64,000 nucleotides of DNA from Natronolimnohabitans sp. A-GB9 (GTDB taxonomy: Archaea; Halobacteriota; Halobacteria; Halobacteriales; Natrialbaceae). The stretch is taken from NCBI RefSeq assembly GCF_030848565.1, contig NZ_JAVDDV010000005.1:186001-250000 (forward strand), written 5' to 3'. The notes under the pieces were generated by a model that saw only the letters and a program-made list of their open reading frames with translations, made no database searches and was not told the DNA's origin. The position numbers were made by a program, and so were the translations under genes. Positions 51,499 to 59,844 of the stretch are shown one piece after another (the stretch's first letter is position 1; every line of letters starts with the position of its first letter).

Positions 51499-51855
51499 AT
51501 GGCCCCGTCACAGCTCCAGCACGCGGTCGCCCGTCTCGACGAGGAACTACACTTCTCGTGGACGATCGTCGCCGTCATCGTCGGCGCGATCGCGGTTACG
51601 TTGCTCCTCGAGGGAACTGCATCGGTCGGTGAGATCGTCCGACTCGTCGGCTACACCGCCGCTGTCGTCGCTCTTGCCGTCGACCGCATTCGGCAGTGGA
51701 GTGGCATCTGGTTCCTGTGGGCGCTGTTGTGTGTCCACTTCGCGTTGCTGTTTTCCGCAGTCGGTGGCGGTCTCGCGACGTTCCTCCTGCTGTTGGCTGC
51801 CGGAACGTTGGCCGCACTCGGGGTCCAGGATCTCCGTGGCGAACTCGAGCTGTGA
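51499..51855 (+). CDS. small four-helix membrane protein
   Basis: 118 aa with four hydrophobic segments: WTIVAVIVGAIAVTLLLEG (about residues 21-39), IVRLVGYTAAVVALAVD, GIWFLWALLCVHFALLF and LATFLLLLAAGTLAAL. The N-terminal 18 residues are an amphipathic helix. No family is recognised and no coupled partner. Confidence 0.6.
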   Translation: MAPSQLQHAVARLDEELHFSWTIVAVIVGAIAVTLLLEGTASVGEIVRLVGYTAAVVALAVDRIRQWSGIWFLWALLCVHFALLFSAVGGGLATFLLLLAAGTLAALGVQDLRGELEL

Positions 51856-51938
51856 CGTAAGCCGTTCCCGTGGTGGTCGCTGTCGTCCCGACAACGAAAC
51901 ACAAGCTACAAATAGATCTCGCGGTTATAAACGAGCGA

Positions 51939-52010
51939 GGGCTCGTAGATCAGTGGCAGATCGCTTCCTTCGCAAGGAAGAGGCCCCGGGTTCAAATCCC
52001 GGCGAGTCCA
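51939..52010 (+). tRNA. tRNA-Ala (anticodon CGC)
   Basis: 72 nt, full cloverleaf: acceptor GGGCTCG/CGAGTCC with the G3-U70 wobble that identifies alanine tRNAs, D arm GATC/GATC, anticodon stem CTTCC/GGAAG with loop TTCGCAA (anticodon CGC), T arm CCGGG/CCCGG with TTCAAAT, discriminator A. No CCA encoded, no intron. A TATA-like TACAAATAG at 51906-51914 precedes it. Its 3' end is duplicated downstream, typical of an integrase target. Confidence 0.95.
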
Positions 52011-52061
52011 TGATTTCTGCGTCGCGAGCAAATCCGCGAGCGACGCGAATCGTCGTCGAAG

Positions 52062-52223
52062 CCCGGATTTGAACCCCTGGAAGTCGCAGCGCGAGCGAAG
52101 CGTGCGACCGTCTTCCAACGGTTCAAATCCCGGCGAGTCCACTTCTTCACGTCGCTTCACTCGTTCAGTCGTGGACTCGCCGTAGTCACACTCGCTTCGC
52201 TCGCGTGACTCCCGGCGAGTCCA
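52062..52223. repeat. duplicated and inverted copies of the tRNA-Ala 3' end (att-like sites)
   Basis: Direct copies of the tRNA 3' end at 52120-52141 (22 nt, GGTTCAAATCCCGGCGAGTC and CA) and 52210-52223 (14 nt). Inverted partial copies at about 52063-52078 (CCGGATTTGAACCC) and 52172-52182 (TGGACTCGCCG). Integrases that use tRNA genes leave such duplications; several nested copies suggest repeated integration and excision. No integrase gene is seen here. Confidence 0.75.
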
Positions 52224-52400
52224 CTATGCTGAAACGGGTCGAAGTATTAGCGAGTGGTCTCAACAGCGTTGAGTGGACGTTTCCCGTGATTTCGCTGGAG
52301 GTGTAGCGCATCGGTGAAGGCACATGCCTCGTCTGCGTAGGTGAAGTGAAGTCATTCTATCGATAGCAGAAACCGATATGTAGCCGAACAAGAGGGGATG
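52224..52400. other. accessory-type intergenic stretch with a possible coding relic
   Basis: Together with the att-like copies this makes a 390-bp gene-free stretch after the tRNA (52011-52400). On the minus strand about 52247-52354 there is a stop-bounded frame, 35 codons, reading TYADEACAFTDALHLQRN and HGKRPLNAVETTR, which looks like a fragment of a real protein rather than random DNA. No start and no family assigned; a broken mobile-element gene is possible. Confidence 0.25.
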
Positions 52401-52946
52401 TTAATTCCCCACTGTGCGTGGTACCTGTTCTGGTCGCGCAATTGTGGTGCTGACAACCCTCGAGACTGTCTCCGCGAACTCGAGTTGGTCCTCTTCGAGT
52501 TCGATTTTCTTAATTACCGATCCGGATTCGTGTTGCAATTCGAGAGTGACATTCCCGCTTTCAGGATTGTAGCCCTCAATTAGCAGAATTAGGCCCATGA
52601 TCCCAACGCCGAGACCTACGAGTACGGTCAATCCCAGTACTGCACCATCGACAAAGGCCGATATCCCTAGAGCGAAAAGTGCAACGAGAAGCGATATCGC
52701 TCCGGATATGACCGTGTCTTCGTCGTAATCAGGTGATCGCTCGTGCCTGATCTTCGTGCCGCCAACAAGCGGTAGCTGAAGCGTATCGACGACCGTCTTT
52801 TCTCCACTCCTCCCTTGCGTTTTGATCGAGAAAAACCGCTTATCAGTTAGAAAATGACTTTCGTGGCCGGTTGACACCATTTCAATCGCAGTTTCATTTT
52901 CTCCGAGAAGTGGTTTGACCGTCTCTGCATGTTCCTTCGGAGGCAT
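52401..52946 (-). CDS. accessory membrane protein with PH-like N-terminal region
   Basis: 181 aa. Residues about 10-70 (AIEMVSTGHESHFLTDKRFF, then SIKTQGRSG) resemble bacterial-type PH-like domains that follow the pattern 'signal-loop-T-xx-R'. Two helices follow (VISGAISLLVALFALGISAF, and VLGLTVLVGLGVGIMGLILL), then a charged C-terminal domain ending EQVPRTVGN. Base composition is visibly more AT-rich than its neighbours, with AAA, AAT, TTT codons, consistent with recent arrival. ATG at 52946 preferred over a TTG upstream. Confidence 0.65.
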   Translation of the reverse strand: MPPKEHAETVKPLLGENETAIEMVSTGHESHFLTDKRFFSIKTQGRSGEKTVVDTLQLPLVGGTKIRHERSPDYDEDTVISGAISLLVALFALGISAFVDGAVLGLTVLVGLGVGIMGLILLIEGYNPESGNVTLELQHESGSVIKKIELEEDQLEFAETVSRVVSTTIARPEQVPRTVGN

Positions 52947-53200
52947 TGACAGATAACCATCCAACTAGAGAGTGTTGATACTTTCGCCGAGTATCGGTTT
53001 TGATAATTACGATTGGGGATCAGTACTGGTAGCTTCTATTCCGGGTTGCGCTCAGATGTGTTGGGAGACCTCGATGTCTGTAACTTCTCGTGGGTGATGG
53101 GCCGCACGGATGCATAGCAGGAGACTGCCGGACAGTATTACCCTCACAGCCCAGCATGTTTACGAAACCAGCCGGTTCGACCGACGGTCGACAGATCCCC

Positions 53201-53338
53201 TCACTCGAGCAGAACCGCGAGTGACAGTGCGACTGCGACGATCACGACCACCGCGAGCACTCCAATCGCGAGGTAGAGCCACGGAGAGGCGCCGGCAAGC
53301 ACTCCAACAGCCAGAGACAGGATCGGAGGTGTGGCCAT
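53201..53338 (-). CDS. 45-aa single-TM microprotein
   Basis: An ATG at 53338 opens MATPPILSLAVGVLAGASPW and continues through one long hydrophobic helix (LYLAIGVLAVVVIVAVALSL) to a TGA at 53201, 45 codons. Upstream (minus strand) a TACGTATTTGC stretch could be a TATA box for a leaderless transcript. No homology can be judged at this length. It lies in the accessory patch downstream of the tRNA. Confidence 0.45.
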   Translation of the reverse strand: MATPPILSLAVGVLAGASPWLYLAIGVLAVVVIVAVALSLAVLLE

Positions 53339-53464
53339 AGTCGACGGTAGTAGTTCCGAGAGCAAATACGTACTGTTACGCCGACCGTCGGCCCTGGTAG
53401 TGTCACAGCCGCCCGTTCGACACGAAGCCGTGGAGTTATTGTCTCGGAAGTCAACCGTTCTCGT

Positions 53465-53641
53465 ATGGTGTCAGCAGCCGTTTCCTGTCCATACTGTGGA
53501 GCCGAAAACACGGCGTCGCTCCCCGACCAGACCGACGTGAAAGAGGTAACACAGTCGTATCGGACGGGGCTTCGGGGCAAACAAAATCTGGTCGAACTTA
53601 CGTGTTCGTGTGGGAGCCACTTCGGCGTCACGTACGAGTAA
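53465..53641 (+). CDS. 58-aa zinc-ribbon protein
   Basis: An ATG at 53465 opens 58 codons: MVSAAVSCPYCGAENTASLP, then a linker, then LVELTCSCGSHFGVTYE ending TAA. The two Cys pairs (C-P-Y-C and C-S-C) form a zinc ribbon. Many such haloarchaeal microproteins exist; some bind nucleic acids or proteins. Function unknown. Divergent from the 45-aa membrane microprotein. Confidence 0.6.
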   Translation: MVSAAVSCPYCGAENTASLPDQTDVKEVTQSYRTGLRGKQNLVELTCSCGSHFGVTYE

Positions 53642-53766
53642 CTCGAACGCCTCGCAGAGGAAGCCCGTCGGTCGATTTCTCGAAGCCGACACCGTTTCAC
53701 TCTCGAGTCAGGAGTAGAGTCGTGTGACCGGTCGCACCCGACTCGAGAGCCGGTGACGGTGCCCCA

Positions 53767-54081
53767 TTACGTGGATCGGTCGCGCTCGAGCCACGTCACG
53801 AGCCGCTCGACGGCGGCCTCGGCGACGGCGTCGGCGATCCGGTCGGGCGACTCGGTGAGATCCCAGACGTACTCGCCGTCGCGGGTGACGGTCACCCACT
53901 CGACGTAGTCGCCACGATCGAGTTCGAGCAGGAGGGCTTCGAGAATGTCTTCGTCGAGTCGACAGTCGAGTGTCTTTTCGATGTGGCCGACGAGCTGGGA
54001 CGTAGTCACACGGATTCGCTCGTCGTCGACTGGCTGTGAGACACTGGAGGGGGTAGGTGGGGACGGCGGCTGTTCGGACAT
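53767..54081 (-). CDS. small uncharacterised haloarchaeal-type protein
   Basis: 104 aa starting at the ATG at 54081 (an in-frame ATG at 54162 would add 27 Ser/Thr-rich residues). Core: RVTTSQLVGHIEKTLDCRLD (about residues 24-43), DILEALLLELDRGDYVEWVT (about 45-64), and a final helix ADAVAEAAVERLVTWLERDR. The pattern is helix-helix-strand, reminiscent of a winged-helix or dimerisation module, but not assignable. It diverges from the BNR-repeat gene. Confidence 0.6.
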   Translation of the reverse strand: MSEQPPSPPTPSSVSQPVDDERIRVTTSQLVGHIEKTLDCRLDEDILEALLLELDRGDYVEWVTVTRDGEYVWDLTESPDRIADAVAEAAVERLVTWLERDRST

Positions 54082-54222
54082 CGTCGAGCCAGTGGTTGGA
54101 AGTTGACCCGTATTAGTTCTGGTGGAACTCCGATCCCCGTGACTATCGACATCGTCGGTCACCTACTAGCGAGGATCGTCCCTTGCCCCGAGTCTTAGAG
54201 GCTGGCTCCCGTATGCAAGCGT

Positions 54223-55251
54223 ATGGATACCGTCTACGTGGCGCTGCGGGATCGGCTGCTCGCGTCCTCGAGTTCCCGAGACGGTGCCGACTCGAGCCGG
54301 ACGACGACCCGGCTCGAGGGGTGCGATCTCGAATGTCTCGCCGGGACGGCAACACGTCCGGAACAGAAACGAGTGTTCGTCGGCACGTTCGAGGACGGCC
54401 TGTTTCGGGTTCGCGGACGGAAACCGTCCGATCTGACCGTCGAACGTCTCGAGACCGACTTCGTCAGCGAGGCCGTGACGGCGGTGGCGGTCAGTCCACA
54501 CGATCCGGACGTCGTCTACGCCGGGACGGAGCCGAGTCGCGTCTATCGCTCGACCGACGGGGGCGACTCCTGGCGTCAGCTCACGGGACTGACCGACCTC
54601 CCGTCCGCCGAAGAGTGGGCGTTCCCGCCGCGACCCCACACCCACCACGTCCGCTGTCTCGCGGTCGATCCCGGCGATCCGGATCGACTCTACGTGGGGA
54701 TCGAGGCCGGCGCGTTCGTCTACAGCGACGACGGCGGCGAGACGTGGCACGAACGCCCCGACGGATCGCGCCGGGACAACCACACGCTCGCGACACATCC
54801 CGACCGCGAAGGTCGCGTCTACACTGCTGCGGGCGACGGCTACGCTGTAAGCGACGACGGTGGCGAGCACTGGGACCTCCCTCAGCGCGGACTCGAGCAC
54901 ACCTACTGCTGGGGACTGGCCGTCGATCCTGCCGATCCCGAGTCAGTCATCGTCTCGAGCGCCAGCGGCGCCTCAAGGGCCCACACGGCCGAGCGGGCCG
55001 AGTCGTACGTCTACCGCCGAACGGACGACGAGTCCTGGGACCGGCTCGAACGTGGCGGGCTCCCGACGGGCGAGGGCGTCGTCCGCGCGGTCTTCGACAC
55101 GACCGACGAAGACGGCGTCGTCTACGCCGTGAACAACCGCGGTCTGTTCGTCACCGACGACTTCGGCGACTCGTGGGAGTGTGTCGGGATCGAGTGGGAC
55201 GAGAGCCTCGAGGCACAGACTCCTCGAGGGGTACTCGCGTTGCCGAGATAG
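54223..55251 (+). CDS. BNR/Asp-box beta-propeller protein
   Basis: 342 aa. Four or more Asp-box repeats are visible: RSTDGGDSWRQL, YSDDGGETWHER, VSDDGGEHWDLP and VTDDFGDSWECV, each capping a blade as in sialidase/photosystem-assembly-type propellers. No signal peptide is seen, so it is probably cytoplasmic; the catalytic Arg triad of sialidases is not recognisable. Function unknown, perhaps a binding scaffold. Ends 27 bp before repeat S2. Confidence 0.82.
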   Translation: MDTVYVALRDRLLASSSSRDGADSSRTTTRLEGCDLECLAGTATRPEQKRVFVGTFEDGLFRVRGRKPSDLTVERLETDFVSEAVTAVAVSPHDPDVVYAGTEPSRVYRSTDGGDSWRQLTGLTDLPSAEEWAFPPRPHTHHVRCLAVDPGDPDRLYVGIEAGAFVYSDDGGETWHERPDGSRRDNHTLATHPDREGRVYTAAGDGYAVSDDGGEHWDLPQRGLEHTYCWGLAVDPADPESVIVSSASGASRAHTAERAESYVYRRTDDESWDRLERGGLPTGEGVVRAVFDTTDEDGVVYAVNNRGLFVTDDFGDSWECVGIEWDESLEAQTPRGVLALPR

Positions 55252-55278
55252 ATGAACGGACCGCCGTCCCGTCGAGAC

Positions 55279-55391
55279 TCATACTGTTGGACAGCACGAT
55301 TCGACGATCGGTCGCGCGACTGCGGCCATCCCGCGGGTGACGGCCGCGCGTTCGCGACCGACGGCTCACTGACTGCTGTCCGACAGTATCA
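55279..55391. repeat. S-family palindromic element, copy S2
   Basis: 113 bp, ends TCATACTGTTGGACAG and CTGTCCGACAGTATCA, interior as in S1. It lies between the convergent propeller gene and the membrane-protein gene at 55389, whose TGA stop is formed by the last three bases. Confidence 0.85.
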
Positions 55392-56189
55392 CCGGCCGCG
55401 ATGCTGCTCGAGCGGTCGGAGAACGACTGCGATCGCGACGGCGTGAACGGGCGCGACGAGCGCTGTACTGAGTACCGTTCCGACGACGGGTGCCGGAACG
55501 CTCGCCAGTAGCCACGCCGCGAGGCCGAGAACGAGCACGACGCCGAACAGCCGCCACCCGCGGCCGTGCGTTAGCCGATTGCTCACCCGCAGGGCCTCGC
55601 CCGGCGCGTAGCCGGCGACTAGCAGGCCCGGGACCGCGAAGAGTCGGATCAGGACGAAGAAATAGATCACGAGGGCGAGGAGTCCGAACAGCAAGCTTTG
55701 CAGGAGTTCGATCGACCCCAGCAGGCGCTGGAGCAGGTCCATCGCGAGGACGAACCCGAACAGCGGAGTGATCGAACCGACCCACGAGTCGGTCTCGGAT
55801 CGGCGGTCGACCCCGATCGCTCGGTCGAGCACGTACGCGCCTGCGCCGGCAACCGCCAGCAGCGGGAGGACGTAGGAAACGATCCCCCACGCCAGGTAGC
55901 CGAGGCGAAGCCCGACGAACGACTCGAGCAGGACGGACGTCTGCGGGACGCCGGTCGGGTAGCCGACGAACTCGACGGTGACGCTGATCCCGTTGTTCGC
56001 ACCCAGGGATTCGAACTCGAGGGCCGGGAGCGGATCGCGGCGACGCACCCAGTCCAGCACTGCAAAGAGGAACCCGACCGCGAGGTACGGGACGAGGAGG
56101 GACGGATCGCGTCGCAGGCGGCCGATCGCGGCCGTAAGCGGGTTCGGATCGCCCGAATCGGGCGGTGACGGATTCCCGGCCACGCTCAC
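55389..56189 (-). CDS. multi-helix membrane protein coupled to a PQQ-like propeller
   Basis: 266 aa with about six helices (for example LLVPYLAVGFLFAVLDWVRR near residue 31, GYLAWGIVSYVLPLLAVAGA near 97 and LFGVVLVLGLAAWLLASVPA near 224). The pattern, with an AGYAPGEALRVSNRLTHGRG loop, is common in haloarchaeal membrane proteins of unknown function. It starts inside the 3' end of the upstream propeller gene (4-bp ATGA overlap), so the two are co-translated. Its stop is provided by repeat S2. Confidence 0.75.
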   Translation of the reverse strand: MSVAGNPSPPDSGDPNPLTAAIGRLRRDPSLLVPYLAVGFLFAVLDWVRRRDPLPALEFESLGANNGISVTVEFVGYPTGVPQTSVLLESFVGLRLGYLAWGIVSYVLPLLAVAGAGAYVLDRAIGVDRRSETDSWVGSITPLFGFVLAMDLLQRLLGSIELLQSLLFGLLALVIYFFVLIRLFAVPGLLVAGYAPGEALRVSNRLTHGRGWRLFGVVLVLGLAAWLLASVPAPVVGTVLSTALVAPVHAVAIAVVLRPLEQHRGR

Positions 56190-57463
56190 TCACCCCCTTC
56201 GCCGTCCCCGCCGTCCCCACCGTCCTCGAGTGCGGTGACGCCTTCGTGGCCGGCGAAGTAGAGCACGCCGTCGCCGACGATCGGCTGCGACGGGCCGGCG
56301 CCTATCTCTCGTTCCCACAGCCGCTCGCCGTTTTCGACGTCTACGGCGATCAGGTCGTCGAGCCACGAGTAGGTGAGGTAGATGACGTCGCCTGCGACCA
56401 CAGGATGGGCGTCGAGCCCGTACTCGGTCGTCCACACTTCCTGTCCGGTCTCGAGGTCGATCGCGTGGAGGTCGTCTCTCCCGTCGGGAGCGAAGACGGT
56501 GCCGTCGGCCACGGCGACGCTGCCGTCGGTCACGCGGCCGCCGTGTTCGTACTCCCAGATGCGGCTCCCGTCGGCGGGGTCAAGCAGGGAGACGGCTCGG
56601 CGACTTGGAACGACGAGGCCCGCCTCAGTCGCCGTCGGTGCGACGAGTTCGCGGTAGTCGTGTTCGTCTTCCGGTTCCGCGGGCTCGAGTTCGATCTCCC
56701 AGTGGACGTCACCGGTCCCGGCGTCGATCGCTGCGACGACGTCGGGCCGGAAAGTGGCGTAGACCGTCCCGTCGCGAACCGCCGGCCGGTTCGGCTCGCC
56801 CGGCCAGACGAGGTCGGGTTCGTAGCTCCACTCGAGACGGCCACTGCTGGCGTCGACGGCGACGAGTCGATCGAGGTCCGGCAGGGCGGCGTAGACGGTT
56901 CCGTCTGCCGCGACCGGCGAGGGAGGAACTGGGTTCGCAAACGTTCGGGTCGGGGGCTCCTCGCCGGGTCCGTACCAGCGCTCGAGGCCGATTCCGCGGC
57001 CAGCGAGGGCATATCCGCCGCTGGCGCTCAACCCGAGGACGCCTTCGTTTCCTCTGACAGCGAGTGTCGGGCTCCGGTAGGCGTCGGCCGACGCGACCGT
57101 CGGCGACGAGAGATACGAGTAGCCGGTGCGCTCGAACCGAATGCGGCCGTCCTCACGCTCGAGGGCGTACAGAGAACTGCGGCCGACGACAAAGACGGCG
57201 TCGCCGTACAGCGTCGGCGGTGCAGGCATCGGTCCCTGCAAGTCCCTGAGGTCTCGTTCCCAGCGGATCGTCGGATCCTCTCTCGGCCCCGTCGCGTCCG
57301 GGTTGGCGCCGGTTCCGGCGGGGTCGTAACGGGGCATCGGCCAGTCGATGGCGGATTCGACTTCGTGATCGAGCGGTATCGGCCGTTCGACGAAGCGAAC
57401 ACTACCGACGACTCCTGCAAGTCCGAGGCCGCCGCCGGCGAGTACGCGGCGTCTGGAGGGCAT
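56186..57463 (-). CDS. PQQ-binding-like beta-propeller protein, twin-arginine N-terminus
   Basis: 425 aa. N-terminus MPSRRRVLAGGGLGLAGVVG is a Tat-type signal without a lipobox Cys. About seven blades of the PQQ-like type follow, each with A-x-D-x-x-T/S-G-x-x-x-W: for example VAVDASSGRLEWSYEPD, AAIDAGTGDVHWEIELEPA, HAIDLETGQEVWTTEYGLDA and IAVDVENGERLWEREIGA. It resembles the BamB/PQQ-dependent dehydrogenase fold, but true PQQ ligands cannot be verified. Exported, probably a binding or scaffold protein. Co-translated with the downstream membrane protein. Confidence 0.85.
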   Translation of the reverse strand: MPSRRRVLAGGGLGLAGVVGSVRFVERPIPLDHEVESAIDWPMPRYDPAGTGANPDATGPREDPTIRWERDLRDLQGPMPAPPTLYGDAVFVVGRSSLYALEREDGRIRFERTGYSYLSSPTVASADAYRSPTLAVRGNEGVLGLSASGGYALAGRGIGLERWYGPGEEPPTRTFANPVPPSPVAADGTVYAALPDLDRLVAVDASSGRLEWSYEPDLVWPGEPNRPAVRDGTVYATFRPDVVAAIDAGTGDVHWEIELEPAEPEDEHDYRELVAPTATEAGLVVPSRRAVSLLDPADGSRIWEYEHGGRVTDGSVAVADGTVFAPDGRDDLHAIDLETGQEVWTTEYGLDAHPVVAGDVIYLTYSWLDDLIAVDVENGERLWEREIGAGPSQPIVGDGVLYFAGHEGVTALEDGGDGGDGEGGE

Positions 57464-57619
57464 CTATTCGACCTCTCGTAACGGTCGTGTAAACCCTTTT
57501 ATCACTCACTGTCCGGAGACGAAATGTCGACGACCGAACGACAGGCCGCGAGCGACGGGTGGCGGCTTCGAAATCCTTTTAGTCGCGACACGGGCATAGT
57601 AGGGTAACTGAGTGATATC

Positions 57620-57937
57620 ATGGACGTCGACATCATCTCCGAAAAGGAGAACCCCATGTTGCATCGCACGGACGTCACCTTCGAACTGACCCACGAGGAC
57701 GCCACGCCAGAGCGCCTGCAGGTGCGTGACAGCCTCGCGGCGAAGCTGAACAAAGACGCCGACGAGGTCGTCGTCCGCAAGCTCGACACCAAGTTCGGGA
57801 TGCGAAAGACCGTCGGCGAGGCCAAAGTCTACGACAGCGCCGACGCCGCCCGCGACGTCGAACAGGACCACATGCTCGAGCGCAACAAGATCGGCGCCGA
57901 CGAGGCCGACGCGGACGCCGAGGCGGAGGAGGCATAA
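57620..57937 (+). CDS. rps24e: 30S ribosomal protein S24e
   Basis: 105 aa. [20 protein letters not shown] (residues 1-20), then [20 protein letters not shown] (about 45-64) and [10 protein letters not shown] match eS24; the C-terminal ~20 residues are an acidic haloarchaeal extension. An AATCCTTTTAG stretch about 45 bp upstream may be its promoter. It is followed 1 bp later by S27ae and then by the Kae1-Bud32 gene, the conserved archaeal order. Confidence 0.95.
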   Translation: MDVDIISEKENPMLHRTDVTFELTHEDATPERLQVRDSLAAKLNKDADEVVVRKLDTKFGMRKTVGEAKVYDSADAARDVEQDHMLERNKIGADEADADAEAEEA

Positions 57938-57938
57938 C

Positions 57939-58073
57939 ATGAGCCGACACGAACTCTACAGCGACGACGGCGACACGGAGCGCGAACAGTGTCCTCGCTG
58001 TGGGGACGCCTTCCTCGCCGACCACGGCGACCGAAAGCACTGTGGCAAGTGCAGCTACACCGAGTTGGAGTAG
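57939..58073 (+). CDS. rps27ae: 30S ribosomal protein S27ae
   Basis: 44 aa. [20 protein letters not shown] (residues 1-20), then the zinc ribbon with C-x2-C (CPRCG, about 18-22) and C-x2-C (CGKCSY, about 35-40). Its ATG is 1 bp after the S24e stop. Too short for most length cut-offs, but the eS31-type zinc ribbon and operon position make it secure. Confidence 0.93.
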   Translation: MSRHELYSDDGDTEREQCPRCGDAFLADHGDRKHCGKCSYTELE

Positions 58074-58199
58074 CGATGGGTCGAGCGGAGCGAGGTATCG
58101 ACACACGGACGCGGGGACCGAACTGCCCCGTGAACGAATAACAATCACCGTTTTGCTGTCCGCCGTCGTTCGATCGTGCGGACACGACGATCAGTACAC

Positions 58200-59828
58200 G
58201 TGAGTTCCCACACCCGAATCCTCGGAATCGAAGGCACCGCCTGGGCGGCGAGTGCGGCGGTGTACGACGCCGGGACCGACGACGTCGTCATCGAGAGCGA
58301 CGCCTACCAGCCCGAAAGCGGCGGTATTCACCCGCGTGAGGCCGCCGAGCACATGCACGACGCGATCCCTCGCGTCGTCGAGACCGCACTCGAGTACGCC
58401 CGCGAGACCCACGACGGCCCTCGGTCGGAGCCACCGGTAGACGCGGTCGCCTTCTCGCGGGGGCCGGGACTTGGACCCTGCCTGCGCATCGTCGGAACCG
58501 CGGCGCGGGCGCTCGCCCAGTCGCTTTCGGTTCCCCTCGTCGGCGTCAACCACATGGTCGCCCACCTCGAGATCGGGCGCCACACCGCCGACTTCGACTC
58601 GCCGGTCTGTCTGAACGCAAGCGGCGCCAATGCCCATCTACTCGCCTATCGCAACGGTCGCTATCGGGTGCTTGGCGAGACGATGGACACCGGCGTCGGC
58701 AACGCGATCGATAAGTTTACCCGCCACGTCGGCTGGTCTCACCCCGGCGGGCCGAAGGTCGAGGCGGCCGCCGAGGACGGCGAGTACGTCGACCTTCCCT
58801 ACGTCGTCAAAGGGATGGACTTCTCGTTTTCGGGGATTATGAGCGCCGCGAAGCAGGCATACGACGATGGCACACCTGTCGAAGATATTTGCTTTTCCCT
58901 GCAGGAGAACGTCTTCGGCATGCTCACCGAAGTCACAGAGCGTGCGCTCTCGCTTACGGGCAGCGACGAACTCGTCCTCGGCGGTGGTGTCGGACAGAAC
59001 GAACGCTTACGTGAGATGCTCGCGGAGATGTGCACCCAGCGTGGTGCCGACTTCCACGCCCCCGAGCCTCGGTTCCTGCGCGACAACGCGGGGATGATCG
59101 CCGTACTGGGTGCGAAGATGTACGATGCCGGCGACACGCTGGCGCTTTCCGAGTCGCACGTCGATCCGAACTACCGCCCCGATCAGGTCCCCGTGACGTG
59201 GCGCTCCGACGAACCGGACCTCGAGCTCGGCCGCGACGACGGAACCGTCCAGGGCGCAGAGGCGATCGTCGACCTCGAGCCCGAAGCCGGCGGCGTCACG
59301 AAACACCGGGCGTCGAAGAGCTATCGCCATCCGGAACTGGACGAGCGACTCCGCCGCGAACGAACGACCCTCGAGGCCCGGCTGACCAGCCTCGCCCGCC
59401 GTGAAGGCGTCCCGACGCCGGTGCTCGTCGACGTCGATCCTCTCGAGGCCCGCCTGGAACTCGAGTACGTCGGTGAGACGGATCTCCGGGCGGCGTTGAC
59501 TGCCGACCGCGTCCGCGACGTCGGACGGCATCTCGCGCGACTGCACCGGGCGGGCTTCGTCCACGGAGACCCGACGACGCGAAACGTGCGCGTGAACGCG
59601 GAGCGGACGTATCTCATCGACTTCGGACTGGGCTATCACACCGACCACGTCGAGGACTACGCGATGGACCTCCACGTCTTCGATCAGAGCCTCGTCGGGA
59701 CCGCTTCCGATCCCGAGCCGTTACGACGGGCGCTCCGAGCGGGGTATCGCGAGGTCGGCGACGAGGCCGTTCTCGAGCGCCTGCGGGACGTAGAGGGACG
59801 CGGTCGATACGTCGACGGAGAGGCGTAA
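58200..59828 (+). CDS. Kae1-Bud32 fusion: tRNA N6-threonylcarbamoyladenosine transferase plus atypical kinase
   Basis: 542 aa. N-terminal Kae1 (about residues 1-325): ILGIEGTAWAASAAVYDAGT, metal site HMVAHLEIGRH, and VKGMDFSFSGIMSAAK. C-terminal Bud32 (about 340-542): KSYRHPELDERLRRERT, then HGDPTTRNVRVN (catalytic Asp) and IDFGLGYHTDHVEDYAMDLH. This KEOPS-complex pair makes t6A37 in tRNAs that read ANN codons. The GTG at 58200 gives the family start; an in-frame GTG eight codons upstream is possible. It follows S24e-S27ae, as in many archaea. Confidence 0.95.
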   Translation: MSSHTRILGIEGTAWAASAAVYDAGTDDVVIESDAYQPESGGIHPREAAEHMHDAIPRVVETALEYARETHDGPRSEPPVDAVAFSRGPGLGPCLRIVGTAARALAQSLSVPLVGVNHMVAHLEIGRHTADFDSPVCLNASGANAHLLAYRNGRYRVLGETMDTGVGNAIDKFTRHVGWSHPGGPKVEAAAEDGEYVDLPYVVKGMDFSFSGIMSAAKQAYDDGTPVEDICFSLQENVFGMLTEVTERALSLTGSDELVLGGGVGQNERLREMLAEMCTQRGADFHAPEPRFLRDNAGMIAVLGAKMYDAGDTLALSESHVDPNYRPDQVPVTWRSDEPDLELGRDDGTVQGAEAIVDLEPEAGGVTKHRASKSYRHPELDERLRRERTTLEARLTSLARREGVPTPVLVDVDPLEARLELEYVGETDLRAALTADRVRDVGRHLARLHRAGFVHGDPTTRNVRVNAERTYLIDFGLGYHTDHVEDYAMDLHVFDQSLVGTASDPEPLRRALRAGYREVGDEAVLERLRDVEGRGRYVDGEA

Positions 59829-59844
59829 GCCGTTCTCGAGGCAC

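Noticed and set aside
52981-53126. Possible coding scrap (SGLRSDVLGDLDVCNFSWVM) upstream of the 45-aa gene
   Set aside because: Short, no start codon and no family; not enough to call a pseudogene.
53110-53340. 76-codon rightward frame over the 45-aa TM gene
   Set aside because: Arg-rich, no start context; the leftward frame has the hydrophobic helix.
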